Shown piece by piece: positions 44,553 to 53,645 of a DNA stretch of 64,000 bases. Source of the stretch: Chitinophagaceae bacterium (GTDB lineage: Bacteria; Bacteroidota; Bacteroidia; Chitinophagales; Chitinophagaceae); contig JADJKL010000007.1 in the NCBI GenBank assembly GCA_016706055.1, positions 1 through 64,000 on the forward strand, written 5' to 3'. The stretch's first letter is position 1. The number at the start of each line of letters is the position of its first letter. A program made the translations under genes and the position numbers. A model generated the notes under the pieces. The model was not told the origin of the DNA, made no database searches, and saw only the letters and a list, made by a program, of their open reading frames with translations.

Positions 44553-47497
44553 GTCTATATGAGCAGCTTATAAATAAACTTGTTCGATCTAAATTAAACG
44601 ATTTAGATAGAAGTGAATTTTATATTAAGGAAGCTGTTATTGATAAAGTAGAGGCATCGAATATTTTATCGCTGTATTTATGCGATGTTATAAGGATCGC
44701 TTTAAATTTTATCTCTGGTGATGGTAGTATTGATAAGCAAATTGAATTATCGAACAAGATTATTTTTTTACTAAGAAATGAATTGAGTAAAGAAGAATTT
44801 AATGATGATTTAATTGAAATTGAGGCTAAGATTCTATCTGCAGTTTTCTCTAAGATAGACGCAAATTTTAGTGACTTCGATAAATATTTGAATGAGATTA
44901 CTCCATATACCCGTATATCTCAAAGCGAATTATTCACTGGGAATAATGCTGGCATTTCGCTTGAAAGTGAAATTAAAAAAGAGATTCTTTCTTCAAATAA
45001 AGTTTATTTTCTTGTTTCATTTATTAAATGGACTGGGATAAGAATTTTTGATAAAGAGTTAAAAGAGTTTACAGAAAGAGGTGGTATTCTTAAAGTTATT
45101 ACTACATCCTATATGGGAGCCACTGATTTAAAAGCTATAGAATATCTTTCCTCTTTAAGAAATACAGAAATAAAAGTTTCATATAATACAGATAATGAAA
45201 GGCTACATGCAAAGGCGTATCTTTTTTATCGAAACACAGGATTTCACACAGGATATATTGGTTCGTCTAATATATCTCGTTCAGCATTAACAAGTGGATT
45301 AGAATGGAATCTTAAAATAACTACAAAAGAAATAAGTCATGTAATCGATAAATTTCAGAAAACTTTTGATACTTATTGGCAAGATAAAGAATTTGAATTG
45401 TTTGATAAAAATCAGCACACTGAAAAATTAAGAACTGCACTTAAAAAAGAAAGAACATTTGAAAAGGGTAATTCATTTGCATTTTTTGATATAAAACCAT
45501 TCCCATTCCAAGAAGAGATATTAGAAAAATTAGATGCTGAAAGAATAATTCATAATCGCTTTAGAAACCTCATTGTTGCAGCAACTGGAACTGGAAAAAC
45601 AGTTATATCTGCATTTGATTATAAAAGGTTTAAAAGCCAAAATGTAAATGCAAGACTTTTATATATTGCACACAGAAAAGAAATTTTACAACAAGCCAGA
45701 GCTTCGTTTCAGGGAATATTAAGAGATAATAATTTTGGTGAATTATGGGTAGATGGAATTGAGCCAGATAAGTATGATTTTGTTTTTGCTTCTGTTCAAA
45801 CTCTAAATAATAGAATTGATTTACTAAAACTTTCTGATTCTTTTTATGATTACATAATTGTGGATGAAGTTCATCATATAACCGCCGCAAGTTATAGACC
45901 AATATTAAGCCTTTTTAAACCAAAAATTCTTTTAGGCTTAACAGCAACTCCAGAAAGAATGGACGGCGAGAATATTCTTACAGATTTTTGTGATGCGATT
46001 GCCGCAGAAATAAGATTACCAGAGGCTTTAAATAGAAAATTACTTTGTCCTTTTCAATATTTCGGAATTACTGATAGCATTGATTTATCTAATGTTGAAT
46101 GGAAAAATGGTAGATATGTTCCTAGTGAGTTATCTAAAATCTTAGAGATGAGATAAGAAGGAATTTATTAGAAAAGAAAATAAACTATCTTTTTGTGGTT
46201 GATATATTTAATGAGGGCATTGATATGCCTGATATTGATACAGTTTTATTTCTTCGTCCTACTGAAAGCTTAACAGTTTTTCTTCAACAACTTGGCAGAG
46301 GACTGAGGTTAGCTGATGGTAAAGATTGTTTAACTGTTATGGATTTTGTGGGCAATTCAAGACCTGAATATGATTTTGAGAAAAAATTTCGAGCACTAGT
46401 TGGAAAGACAAACACTTCAATTCAAAAGGAAATTGAACATGACTTGCCTCATTTGCCTTTGGGATGTTCGATCGTTTTAGAAAAAAAAGTAAAAGAATTT
46501 ATTCTTGATAACATAAGAAAAGCAACTTCCCTCAATAAAAATCAATTACTAAATAAAATACGAAATTATAAACATCAAACATCATTGCCTTTGACTTTAA
46601 AGAATTTTTCTGAATTTTATAATATCCCTCTGCAAATTATTTATAAAAATGAAAACTGGAAAAGGCTATGTGCTCAAGCTGAACAATTAGAAGATTATAC
46701 AATTCTGAATGAAAAGGAAATATTTAGAGCAATAAGCAAAAAATGGTTGTCATGTAATTCTAATTATTATTTCCAATTTATATTATCCTTAGCAAAGAAA
46801 AATTTTGATATCAGTATAAACAAACTTGACGAAAAACAAAAAATAATGTGCTTAATGTTACATTATGATATTTGGCAAACATTTGGTGGTTTTGATTCAT
46901 TGGAAGATAGTATCAAAGCAATTGGAAGAAATAAAGTTTTAAATGATGAGATAGTTGCAGTACTTGAAATTTTAATTGACAAAATTGATTTCATTGAAAA
47001 GAAATTAAGCTACCATATTTACAGCCGCTACAAATCCATGGGAGATATACGAGAGACCAAATTTATCTGCATTTGGAGATTACACATTTGAAAAAAAATC
47101 AAGTAATAGAGAAGGAATTGTAAACCCGGAAGGAAAGAATACTGAATTGCTATTAGTAACGTTGGAGAAGTCCGAAGAAAATTTTTCGCCTAGCACTATG
47201 TATAATGATTATGCAATAAGTGACAAAATATTTCATTGGCAGTCACAAAATTCTTCAAAGCCTGAATTGGGAAGAGGTTTATCTTATATCAACCATGAAA
47301 AAAACGATCGATTAGTTTTATTATTTGTAAGAGAAAGAAATAAGGATGAATTTGGCAACACTATGGCATATGTTTTTTTTGGAGTTTAAAATTATTTAGA
47401 ACACTATGGATCTAAACCCATGAATATTAAATGGGAATTAAATGAACCGATGCCACCTTATTTATGGAAAGATTCTGCAAAGATGGCTGTTGGATAG
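44543..47497 (+). pseudogene. PLD-nuclease/DEAD helicase/DUF3427 protein gene, damaged
   Basis: A long helical N-terminus is followed by a phospholipase-D-like nuclease domain (LHAKAYLFYR...GYIGSSNISRSAL). An SF2 helicase follows, with AATGTGKTVISAF (Walker A), VDEVHHITAASY (DEVH), LTATPERMDG and QQLGRGLRLADG. The DUF3427 end comes last (HGRYTRDQI, VTLEKSEENFSPSTMYNDYAI, FHWQSQN). After SELSKIL (about 46145) the text resumes at RRNLLEKKINYLF. The 60 or so residues that usually start the second helicase lobe are therefore missing, and the frame changes. Further one-base losses are at 47007-47008 and 47062-47064, and a TAA interrupts at 47387-47389 before EHYGSKPMNIKWEL...KMAVG. Unlike other split genes here, the deletion suggests true loss of function. 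Confidence 0.8.
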
Positions 47498-47592
47498 CTC
47501 AGTAGAATTACCGAACCCTGAAGAGTGCGACGCAACAGACGATGCCATATGCACCTCAGTTCACCCACAAAAAAAATTCCTAACTTGTATGT

Positions 47593-48723
47593 ATGGAATT
47601 CATCAAAGCATGTACTGTAAATGAACTACCCGAAGGGGCACAGAAAATTGTAGCATGCGGTGCACAGAAAGTGGCGTTGTTTCATTTTAATAAAGAGATA
47701 ACGGCTATTGGCAATGCCTGCCTGCACAAAGCCGGTCCGCTGGGCTTGGGTGCTGTTACTAAAAAGGATGATGGTCACTATGTAGCCTGCCCCTGGCATG
47801 GCTGGGAGTATAATATTAAAACCGGCGCCGCACCACCGGGCTATGAAGACAAACAAGCTGTATACGAAGTAAAGATTGATGGCGATGATATATTGATAAG
47901 TACACTACCGGTGCAGAAAGCACACCGTGCTATGCATGATCTATCGGCAATAGAAGATTTAATGAAGTTGAAATATGAAACTACGCCGGAGTCAAAAAAC
48001 ATCCTGGGCATCAGCACCACCAATATGAATGATGGCCTGCCAAGGTACAGCACATCGGAAGCGGCATTGGAAACAGCACTGGAATACGCTGCCGAAAAAC
48101 ATGGCGCTGCTACCAAAATGCTCAAGCTGCGGGAGCTGGGTTTCCGTGCCTGCGAAGGTTATTATAGTCAGCACATGAATGCCTGCACCTGGCCTTGCAG
48201 CATTACTGAAATGGAACCCAAGGATGGTATGACAGAAGTGTACCGGGATATGATTCTTTGGGCCGATATTATTTTAGTGGCTACACCTATCCGTTGGGGT
48301 AATGCATCCTCTCTCTATTTTAAAATGGCCGAGCGGCTAAACTGTGTGCAGAACCAGATAACACTAAAAGACAGAGTGCTGGTAAAAAATAAAGTAGCTT
48401 CTTTCATCATCACAGGCGGACAAGATAATATACAACAGGTGGCCGGGCAGATGATGGTGTTCTTTACCGATCTTGGTTTTACGTTTCCACCATTTAGTTT
48501 TCTCGGCTGGAGCCGTGGCTGGACAGCGGAAGACATGGATAAAAATATTCTGCAATTTAAAAAAAGTGAATACGTAAACCGTACCGCAAAGGAACTGGTA
48601 GATAATTGTGTAGACACTTTACAAAGCATCAAACATATGGATGCATCGAAACTGAAAGCACCAAAACCACATAAGGAAGATTCGCTGAGTTTTGGAATAG
48701 ATAATCCGGATATGAATGTGTAG
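47593..48723 (+). CDS. Rieske [2Fe-2S] domain fused to an NAD(P)H-dependent FMN reductase-like domain
   Basis: Residues 1-105 form a Rieske ferredoxin domain with ligands in CLHKAGPLGLG (C-x-H) and VACPWHGWEY (C-x2-H). Residues from about 130 form a flavodoxin-like NADPH-dependent FMN reductase domain (ILGISTTNMNDG, LWADIILVATPIRWGNASSLYFKMAERL, IITGGQDNIQQVAGQMM). The order suggests electron transfer between flavin and the iron-sulfur centre within one cytoplasmic protein of 376 residues. The partner oxygenase or substrate is unknown. GC content seems higher than in the helicase genes upstream. Its last 53 bases are copied at 50989-51041. Confidence 0.82.
   Translation: MEFIKACTVNELPEGAQKIVACGAQKVALFHFNKEITAIGNACLHKAGPLGLGAVTKKDDGHYVACPWHGWEYNIKTGAAPPGYEDKQAVYEVKIDGDDILISTLPVQKAHRAMHDLSAIEDLMKLKYETTPESKNILGISTTNMNDGLPRYSTSEAALETALEYAAEKHGAATKMLKLRELGFRACEGYYSQHMNACTWPCSITEMEPKDGMTEVYRDMILWADIILVATPIRWGNASSLYFKMAERLNCVQNQITLKDRVLVKNKVASFIITGGQDNIQQVAGQMMVFFTDLGFTFPPFSFLGWSRGWTAEDMDKNILQFKKSEYVNRTAKELVDNCVDTLQSIKHMDASKLKAPKPHKEDSLSFGIDNPDMNV
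48670..48722 (+). repeat. Direct repeat, left copy at the end of the Rieske-flavin gene
   Basis: Matches 50989-51041 at 48 of 53 positions with no gaps. It encodes the last residues HKEDSLSFGIDNPDMNV. Confidence 0.88.
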
Positions 48724-48830
48724 TGATACCCTTAGTAAGGTATTGTATAAAGTAAAAATTACTGGTAAATTGCAACCAGTTAAATTGCTGTACTGGCAAA
48801 TTTTGTTTTTTTCATAAACCGTACTCGCTA

Positions 48831-50959
48831 ATGGTTAAGCAACTGATCGTATCTTTTTTATTTTTACATTTATTTTTTTATACTACTCTCGGCCAGGCGC
48901 CGAAAGAATATAATCAGGCGGTAGTAATGGCCCATACCGCAGATTCATTACTACGCCATGGAGAAGTGAACCGTGCCGATTCACTGATTAATATTTCTAT
49001 CAAACTATATCCTACACTGGCTATTTATGATTATGCCTTAACCAAAGCGGAGATGAATGATATAAGAGGTGCTAATCTGGTTATGGACCGGGCCCGGGTA
49101 AAAGTTTTGACATATACTATAAAGAATACTTACTTATGGATAGATCTTCCTTATAACGGTTTGCGGGAGTGCGGTGCACATTATGCTTATTTCGGGTTTT
49201 TATTAAAGATGTATGAAGTAAATAAAGCATATGGTGAGCGGTTTTGGATGGAGTATGCTTTAATGGAAGCAGGCAAAGTTGCCTTTGGTCCGCTAAACCC
49301 TGGTGGCTATGATTATTATATAGCCATGCAACAGGTGCTGAAAGCTGATCTGCTGGTATTGAAGAAAAACTATATGGGGGCCATTCAGAACATTCAAATG
49401 GCGCCACCTAATTCCGTATTTGCAAATCCTGTAGCCAAAGCACAGGCATTGATACCCATTTTATGCGAACTGGGAGATTATAACAGCGCAGCATTCCAGG
49501 TAAGAGCACTGGGGTATGATCCTTCACAAAAAATGCACAGCAATCCTGGCTATTTTATATCAATACCTTATTAAAAAAAACGGAAGAAGCTTTATATCAC
49601 TACAAACAATTGCCAGAAGAATTTGTGCAGGCAAACATCAATGCCAATTATTATGTACTGGGTTTGCTGGATATCAATGAAAAAAAATATGAGGATGCTA
49701 TTCATAAATTATTGTATTCGCTGAGCAAAAGAGGTAAAAAAGGAATGGAAGTGTATATGCTGGTAGAAAAATGGAAACTCTATACAGCAATTGGCGATGC
49801 ATATGCAGGTCTTGGTTTGTTTACAAAAGCAAAAGATAATTATACTGTTGCATTGTTGGCCAATCCGGATCATCAACCGGCCAAAGACGCATTATCAAAA
49901 TTGGAAGCGGCTTACAGCAAAGAAGTAGCGACAGATAAAACATCTCCAATTATCAGTTTGTCTACAGCATTACCAAAACGGGGATTAATAATTACTACGG
50001 CTGACTCAACAATATTAGTAAAGGGATTTGCATCAGACCCTTCGGGTATCAAAAATGTATTGATGAATGGAAAAGAAGTATATGTGCAGCCCGATGGAAA
50101 TTTCTGGGGAGAAGTGAAGGTAAATGATGGAATAAATGCACTGACCATTACTGCAACGGATTTAGCCGGTAATAAAAAGGATGAAAGCTTTGAGATAGAG
50201 AAAACAACTACAGCAACAAATTCAAATCCGGAAAGAGAAGGAAAGAGCTATGCCTTGTTACTAGCGGCGCAGAATTATAGCGATGACAAAATTCCTTCAT
50301 TAGAAAACCCGATTGCTGATGCGATTAAACTAAAACTGATACTAAAAAATAATTATCAGTTTACTGACTCAACTGTTATCACCCTTTTTAATCCTGCAGT
50401 TAGTGACATCAAACAACAAATGCTGGAGCTTACCAATCGCATTCAGCCGGAGGATAATCTTATTATTTTTTATGCGGGTCATGGTATATGGGTAGAAAAA
50501 GAGAAAAAAGGATATTGGATGCTGACCGATTCGAAACGATATGATGAAGCCAGTTGGTTATCCAATAAAGAAATGCTCAACCTGATTGCTAAACTACCGG
50601 CTCGCCACACCCTATTAATAACGGATGCCTGTTTTTCGGGTTCTGTTTTTAAAACAAGAGGGCTTGATTTGGGTAATGAGGAAGAGGGGAAATCAACACT
50701 TGTTGAACGAATGCAAAATAAGATCAGCCGGGTGGCGATCACTTCGGGTAACGACACAGAAGTACCTGATAAAAGTGTTTTTATGCACTACCTTGTCAAA
50801 GCACTGAGTGAAAACAAAGAAAAATATTTAACGGCGCAGAAAATGTTTGTAAATCAGATTATCGAAGCCGTAATGACCGCAACGAATACCGAACCAAGAT
50901 ATGGCACTTTAGAGATGGCAGGACATATTGGAGGCGACTATATTTTTATCAGAGAATAA
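48831..50959 (+). CDS. Exported caspase-like peptidase (C14) with TPR and Ig-like domains, frameshifted
   Basis: A signal peptide (LFLHLFFYTTLGQ) is followed by helical TPR-like repeats to about residue 330. A beta-sandwich segment follows (SPIISLSTALPKRG, TILVKGFASDPSGIKNVLMNG). The C14 caspase domain comes last: YALLLAAQNYSDDKIPSLEN, the catalytic His in IIFYAGHGIW and the catalytic Cys in LLITDACFSGSVF. Adding one T to the run at 49553-49556 joins the frames as GYFYINTLLKKTEEALYHY, so one protein of about 709 residues is likely. Export argues against a cytoplasmic suicide effector. A proteolytic role outside the inner membrane is inferred. The gene lies between 53-bp direct repeats. Confidence 0.82.
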
Positions 50960-50988
50960 ATACAACAAAATGGTAAGCACCGAATCTG

Positions 50989-51041
50989 CATAAAAAAGAT
51001 TCGCTGAGTTTTGGAATGGATAACTCGGATATGAATGTGTA
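50989..51041 (+). repeat. Direct repeat, right copy after the caspase-like gene
   Basis: A near copy of the 3' end of the Rieske-flavin gene (48670-48722), reading HKKDSLSFGMDNSDMNV and ending in TAA. Amino-acid differences are E to K, I to M and P to S. Confidence 0.88.
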
Positions 51042-51060
51042 AATTAAATCAGACTTTAAT

Positions 51061-51315
51061 TTATTCGCAGGTAGGGTGGGGTTTATTATCTTCTGGCAAA
51101 GGTATTTCGGGTTGCATAGTAGGATTGCAAACTAAAAATTCGATAGGTTCTTCAGCAGTCCTAATCAGGCTTCTATATTTTTCTTTCAGACTGCGTTTAA
51201 ATTTGCCAAGATAGCCAGGTACACGGAGGTCCTGATCGTTTACAGGTACCGATTCAATAAGGTCGTTGCCTAAGTACATCATTAGTTGCATAAAAGGAAT
51301 ATTGGATATCAGCAA
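51061..51315 (-). CDS. Possible small protein of unknown function
   Basis: An 84-residue frame starting at TTG, with coding-like sequence upstream of the start (ISIIFFILLLISNIPF), which would make a hydrophobic N-terminal helix if a non-standard start were used. The rest has a basic segment (KFKRSLKEKYRSLIRTAEE) and a Pro-rich end. No family was recognised. The 5' part may be lost or carry an indel. Confidence 0.35.
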   Translation of the reverse strand: MLISNIPFMQLMMYLGNDLIESVPVNDQDLRVPGYLGKFKRSLKEKYRSLIRTAEEPIEFLVCNPTMQPEIPLPEDNKPHPTCE

Positions 51316-51519
51316 AAGAATAAAAAAAATGATGGAGATGCAAGCAGAAAATTACCCTATTCGGCTTCGTAGTTTTACTTCTTTATAGTAGAGATAGTTT
51401 GTGTCTGTTTTAGCCGGGTAAGCTTTAAATAAAAGCATCCTTGCCAATGAGCATAAAGAAGCCTGTTTCGATCTAAATGCTTAATTATTAAACCACTAAC
51501 CCCTATTCCATTCCCTACA
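51316..51519. other. Intergenic stretch without recognised genes
   Basis: No convincing frame or hairpin was seen between the small minus-strand frame and the GTGCC repeats. Confidence 0.4.
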
Positions 51520-51564
51520 GTGCCTTATTGTGCCTTTCTGTGCCGAAGAGTGCCGTTCAGTGCC
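51520..51564 (+). promoter_or_regulatory. Five GTGCC repeats at exact 10-bp spacing
   Basis: GTGCC occurs at 51520, 51530, 51540, 51550 and 51560, with unrelated 5-base spacers. The 10-bp period places all copies on one face of the helix, as expected for repeated binding of a protein. It lies 167 bases upstream of a small HTH gene, which is the obvious candidate to bind it. Iteron or operator function is inferred. Confidence 0.6.
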
Positions 51565-51730
51565 CTACACGGAAACCAGCCTCCGCAGCACCGTACATTT
51601 ATATCCGGAACAAACATAGCTGGTAGCAGCATAGTCCATAGATGCGACATACATACCCCGTACATACGCCATACTTAAGCCATCAATCTGTTACCTCTCA
51701 GTTATTCAATCATCATAAAATTAAAAATAT

Positions 51731-51940
51731 ATGATATCCTCATCAGCAACAGAATATGTTGTAAAACCATGTACTCATGCTGCATTGGCAAAAGCTTACA
51801 GTGTCAGTCGCAAAACATTATACAACTGGCTGCGCCCACATCAGGAAGAAATTGGTAAGCGTTGCGGTTATAAATATTCGCTGGAGCAGCTCTTCATCAT
51901 TTTTGATAAGTTCGGCTTTCCATCTCTTTCAATCGGTTGA
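51731..51940 (+). CDS. Small helix-turn-helix protein
   Basis: Sixty-nine residues with a helix-turn-helix pattern (HAALAKAYSVSRKTLYNWLRPH) followed by YSLEQLFIIFDKFGFPS. It resembles short HTH proteins that are frequent in Bacteroidota (DUF4248-like), which start by selecting the next module with an ALAxxYxVSxxTLxxWL core. It likely binds DNA, perhaps the phased GTGCC repeats upstream. A short frame starts right after its stop. Confidence 0.65.
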   Translation: MISSSATEYVVKPCTHAALAKAYSVSRKTLYNWLRPHQEEIGKRCGYKYSLEQLFIIFDKFGFPSLSIG

Positions 51941-52045
51941 ATGAATAAAGAAATTTTGTCCTTTATAAGAAGTACAACAATAAGAGCAGGAGAACAAGCA
52001 ATCATAGTTGATATGAGCCGGTTAGGTAAAGGATCTTATATTTAA
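51941..52045 (+). CDS. Possible 34-residue protein after the HTH gene
   Basis: ATG directly follows the TGA of the HTH gene (TGAATG), so translation could be coupled. The text (MNKEILSFIRSTTIRAGEQA...) has no known likeness. Such coupling is the only support. Confidence 0.3.
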   Translation: MNKEILSFIRSTTIRAGEQAIIVDMSRLGKGSYI

Positions 52046-52098
52046 AAAATGTCAATGACGGGTAAAGTGTCAACTCAAATAGTAAATAAAATATAATA

Positions 52099-53454
52099 TT
52101 ATTTCAGCGTTGCTCCCTGCTCAATCCAGCACCGGATGACTTCTCTTTCTTCCGGAGTCATATTGGTTTTATTATTCTGCGGCATCGTTTTAGTCAACAC
52201 TACCCGTTGAAGTATTAATTCTTTTTTGGCAATAATCTCTAAAGGTGTATCATATTTTACACCGTTGGGAGCAACAGTAAACACATCATCCGTTGGTTTG
52301 GAAGAATGGCAATTGATACATCGTTGTTGTATGATAGAATGTACTTGTGTAAAACCAATCTCATTACATTTTGTAGTGGATGGTTGTGGAGCAGTTACAT
52401 AAGCCACCGCTAATAATATAATTACAGATGCCGGCATAATCCATACACTCAGCTTGCCTTGTTCTCTTACATTTAACCAATGTTTAATTCCTGCACTGCC
52501 GATGGAGATTGCAGCTAAAACAATCCATTGATATTTGTTTCCAAAAGTGCTGGGAAAATGATTGCTCACCATTACAAATAAAACAGGCAATGTAAAATAG
52601 TTGTTATGGATAGATCGGAACAAAGCATTCTTTCCTTTCTGCGGGTCTGGCAACTCCCCTTTCTTGGCGGCCTTCACCATTGCTTTTTGTGAGGGAATAA
52701 TTACAAAGAATACATTGGCAACCATGATGCTGCCAATCATAGCACCAAAATGTATGAAAGCAGCTCTTCCACTGAATACATGACTATAGAAATAGGCGAA
52801 TCCTGTTAATAATAAAATGCCAACGATGGTAAACAACCAAGGCGTTTTCCTTAATGGTGATTTACAAAGAAGATCATACAATAACCAACCAACAATAAAA
52901 GAACCAATGCTGATGGCGATTGCTTCTGCTGCTGTAAGCTTCATCACATTCACATCAATCAGCATCGCTGACGAATTAAAATAATAAATGATGAATAATA
53001 AGGCAAAACCAGATACCCAGGTAAAGTAGGCTTCATACTTAAACCAATGCAAATGTTTTGGAATAGTTGTAGGTGCTGTTTTATATTTCTCTAAATAATA
53101 AAAACCGCCGCCATGTACCGCCCAAAGATTACCTGCCAGTTCATCTCTTACTCCTTCTGTTCTGTTCAATGCATTTTCCAGAAAAACAAAATAGAAGGAA
53201 GCACCAATCCAAGCAATGCCGAAAGTGATATGCATTACCCTTACAATAATGTTCATCCACTCCATCAGATGGCCTTCGTACACTGTTCCTTTTAGTAGCA
53301 GATACATGCCGGTGATGATGACAATAATAGTGAAAACGATAGCAGCATAGATCCAATTTTGAGTCATACTCATCTTCTCCAACTGCTCTTCATCTATTTG
53401 TGATTTTAATAATGAACGGATGCGGTAAGTCATAATGACGAACACCACAAGCAT
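52099..53454 (-). CDS. puuD: Urate hydroxylase PuuD (membrane, cytochrome c domain)
   Basis: PuuD oxidises urate to 5-hydroxyisourate, passing electrons to its C-terminal cytochrome c instead of O2. There are eight or nine membrane helices, with the urate oxidase N-terminal block VRVMHITFGIAWIGASFYFVFLEN and GGGFYYLEKYK. Near the end is the haem motif CINCH with a Met ligand in TKTMPQNNKTNMTPEERE. The frame opens with GTG 53562, but that codon is in a hairpin repeat. ATG 53454 or a nearby codon is preferred, and the N-terminal helix here is longer than in known homologues. It diverges from the allantoinase gene. Confidence 0.9.
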   Translation of the reverse strand: MLVVFVIMTYRIRSLLKSQIDEEQLEKMSMTQNWIYAAIVFTIIVIITGMYLLLKGTVYEGHLMEWMNIIVRVMHITFGIAWIGASFYFVFLENALNRTEGVRDELAGNLWAVHGGGFYYLEKYKTAPTTIPKHLHWFKYEAYFTWVSGFALLFIIYYFNSSAMLIDVNVMKLTAAEAIAISIGSFIVGWLLYDLLCKSPLRKTPWLFTIVGILLLTGFAYFYSHVFSGRAAFIHFGAMIGSIMVANVFFVIIPSQKAMVKAAKKGELPDPQKGKNALFRSIHNNYFTLPVLFVMVSNHFPSTFGNKYQWIVLAAISIGSAGIKHWLNVREQGKLSVWIMPASVIILLAVAYVTAPQPSTTKCNEIGFTQVHSIIQQRCINCHSSKPTDDVFTVAPNGVKYDTPLEIIAKKELILQRVVLTKTMPQNNKTNMTPEEREVIRCWIEQGATLK

Positions 53455-53555
53455 GATAAATGATAATATAAGTAGTAAAGCAGGCAATCTCTTAGTATGA
53501 CTTTGTATAAATCTCCCCCAAAGTAGAGAATTGTTTTCATTATTTTTAGGAATAA

Positions 53556-53630
53556 GGAGCACAAAGGAAATAAAGTATACACGAAGATCACAACGTAGTG
53601 TACTTCGTGTCGCTTAGTGTGCTTTGTGCT
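53556..53630. repeat. Empty hairpin repeat of the AGCACAAAG family
   Basis: AGCACAAAG (53558-53566) pairs with CTTTGTGCT (53622-53630), and ACACGAAG (53579-53586) pairs with CTTCGTGT (53603-53610), with a loop of 16 bases. The arms match those that enclose the GxxExxY gene at 56844-57306. It fills the divergent space between puuD and allB. Confidence 0.75.
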
Positions 53631-53645
53631 ACTAATAAATTTACT

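Noticed and set aside
48831..50959. Caspase-like protein as a cytoplasmic abortive-infection effector
   Set aside because: The restored protein has a clear signal peptide and TPR/Ig-like extracytoplasmic domains, so a cytoplasmic suicide role is unlikely.
51520..51564. CRISPR array
   Set aside because: The repeated word is only 5 bases with 5-base spacers, and no cas genes are present.
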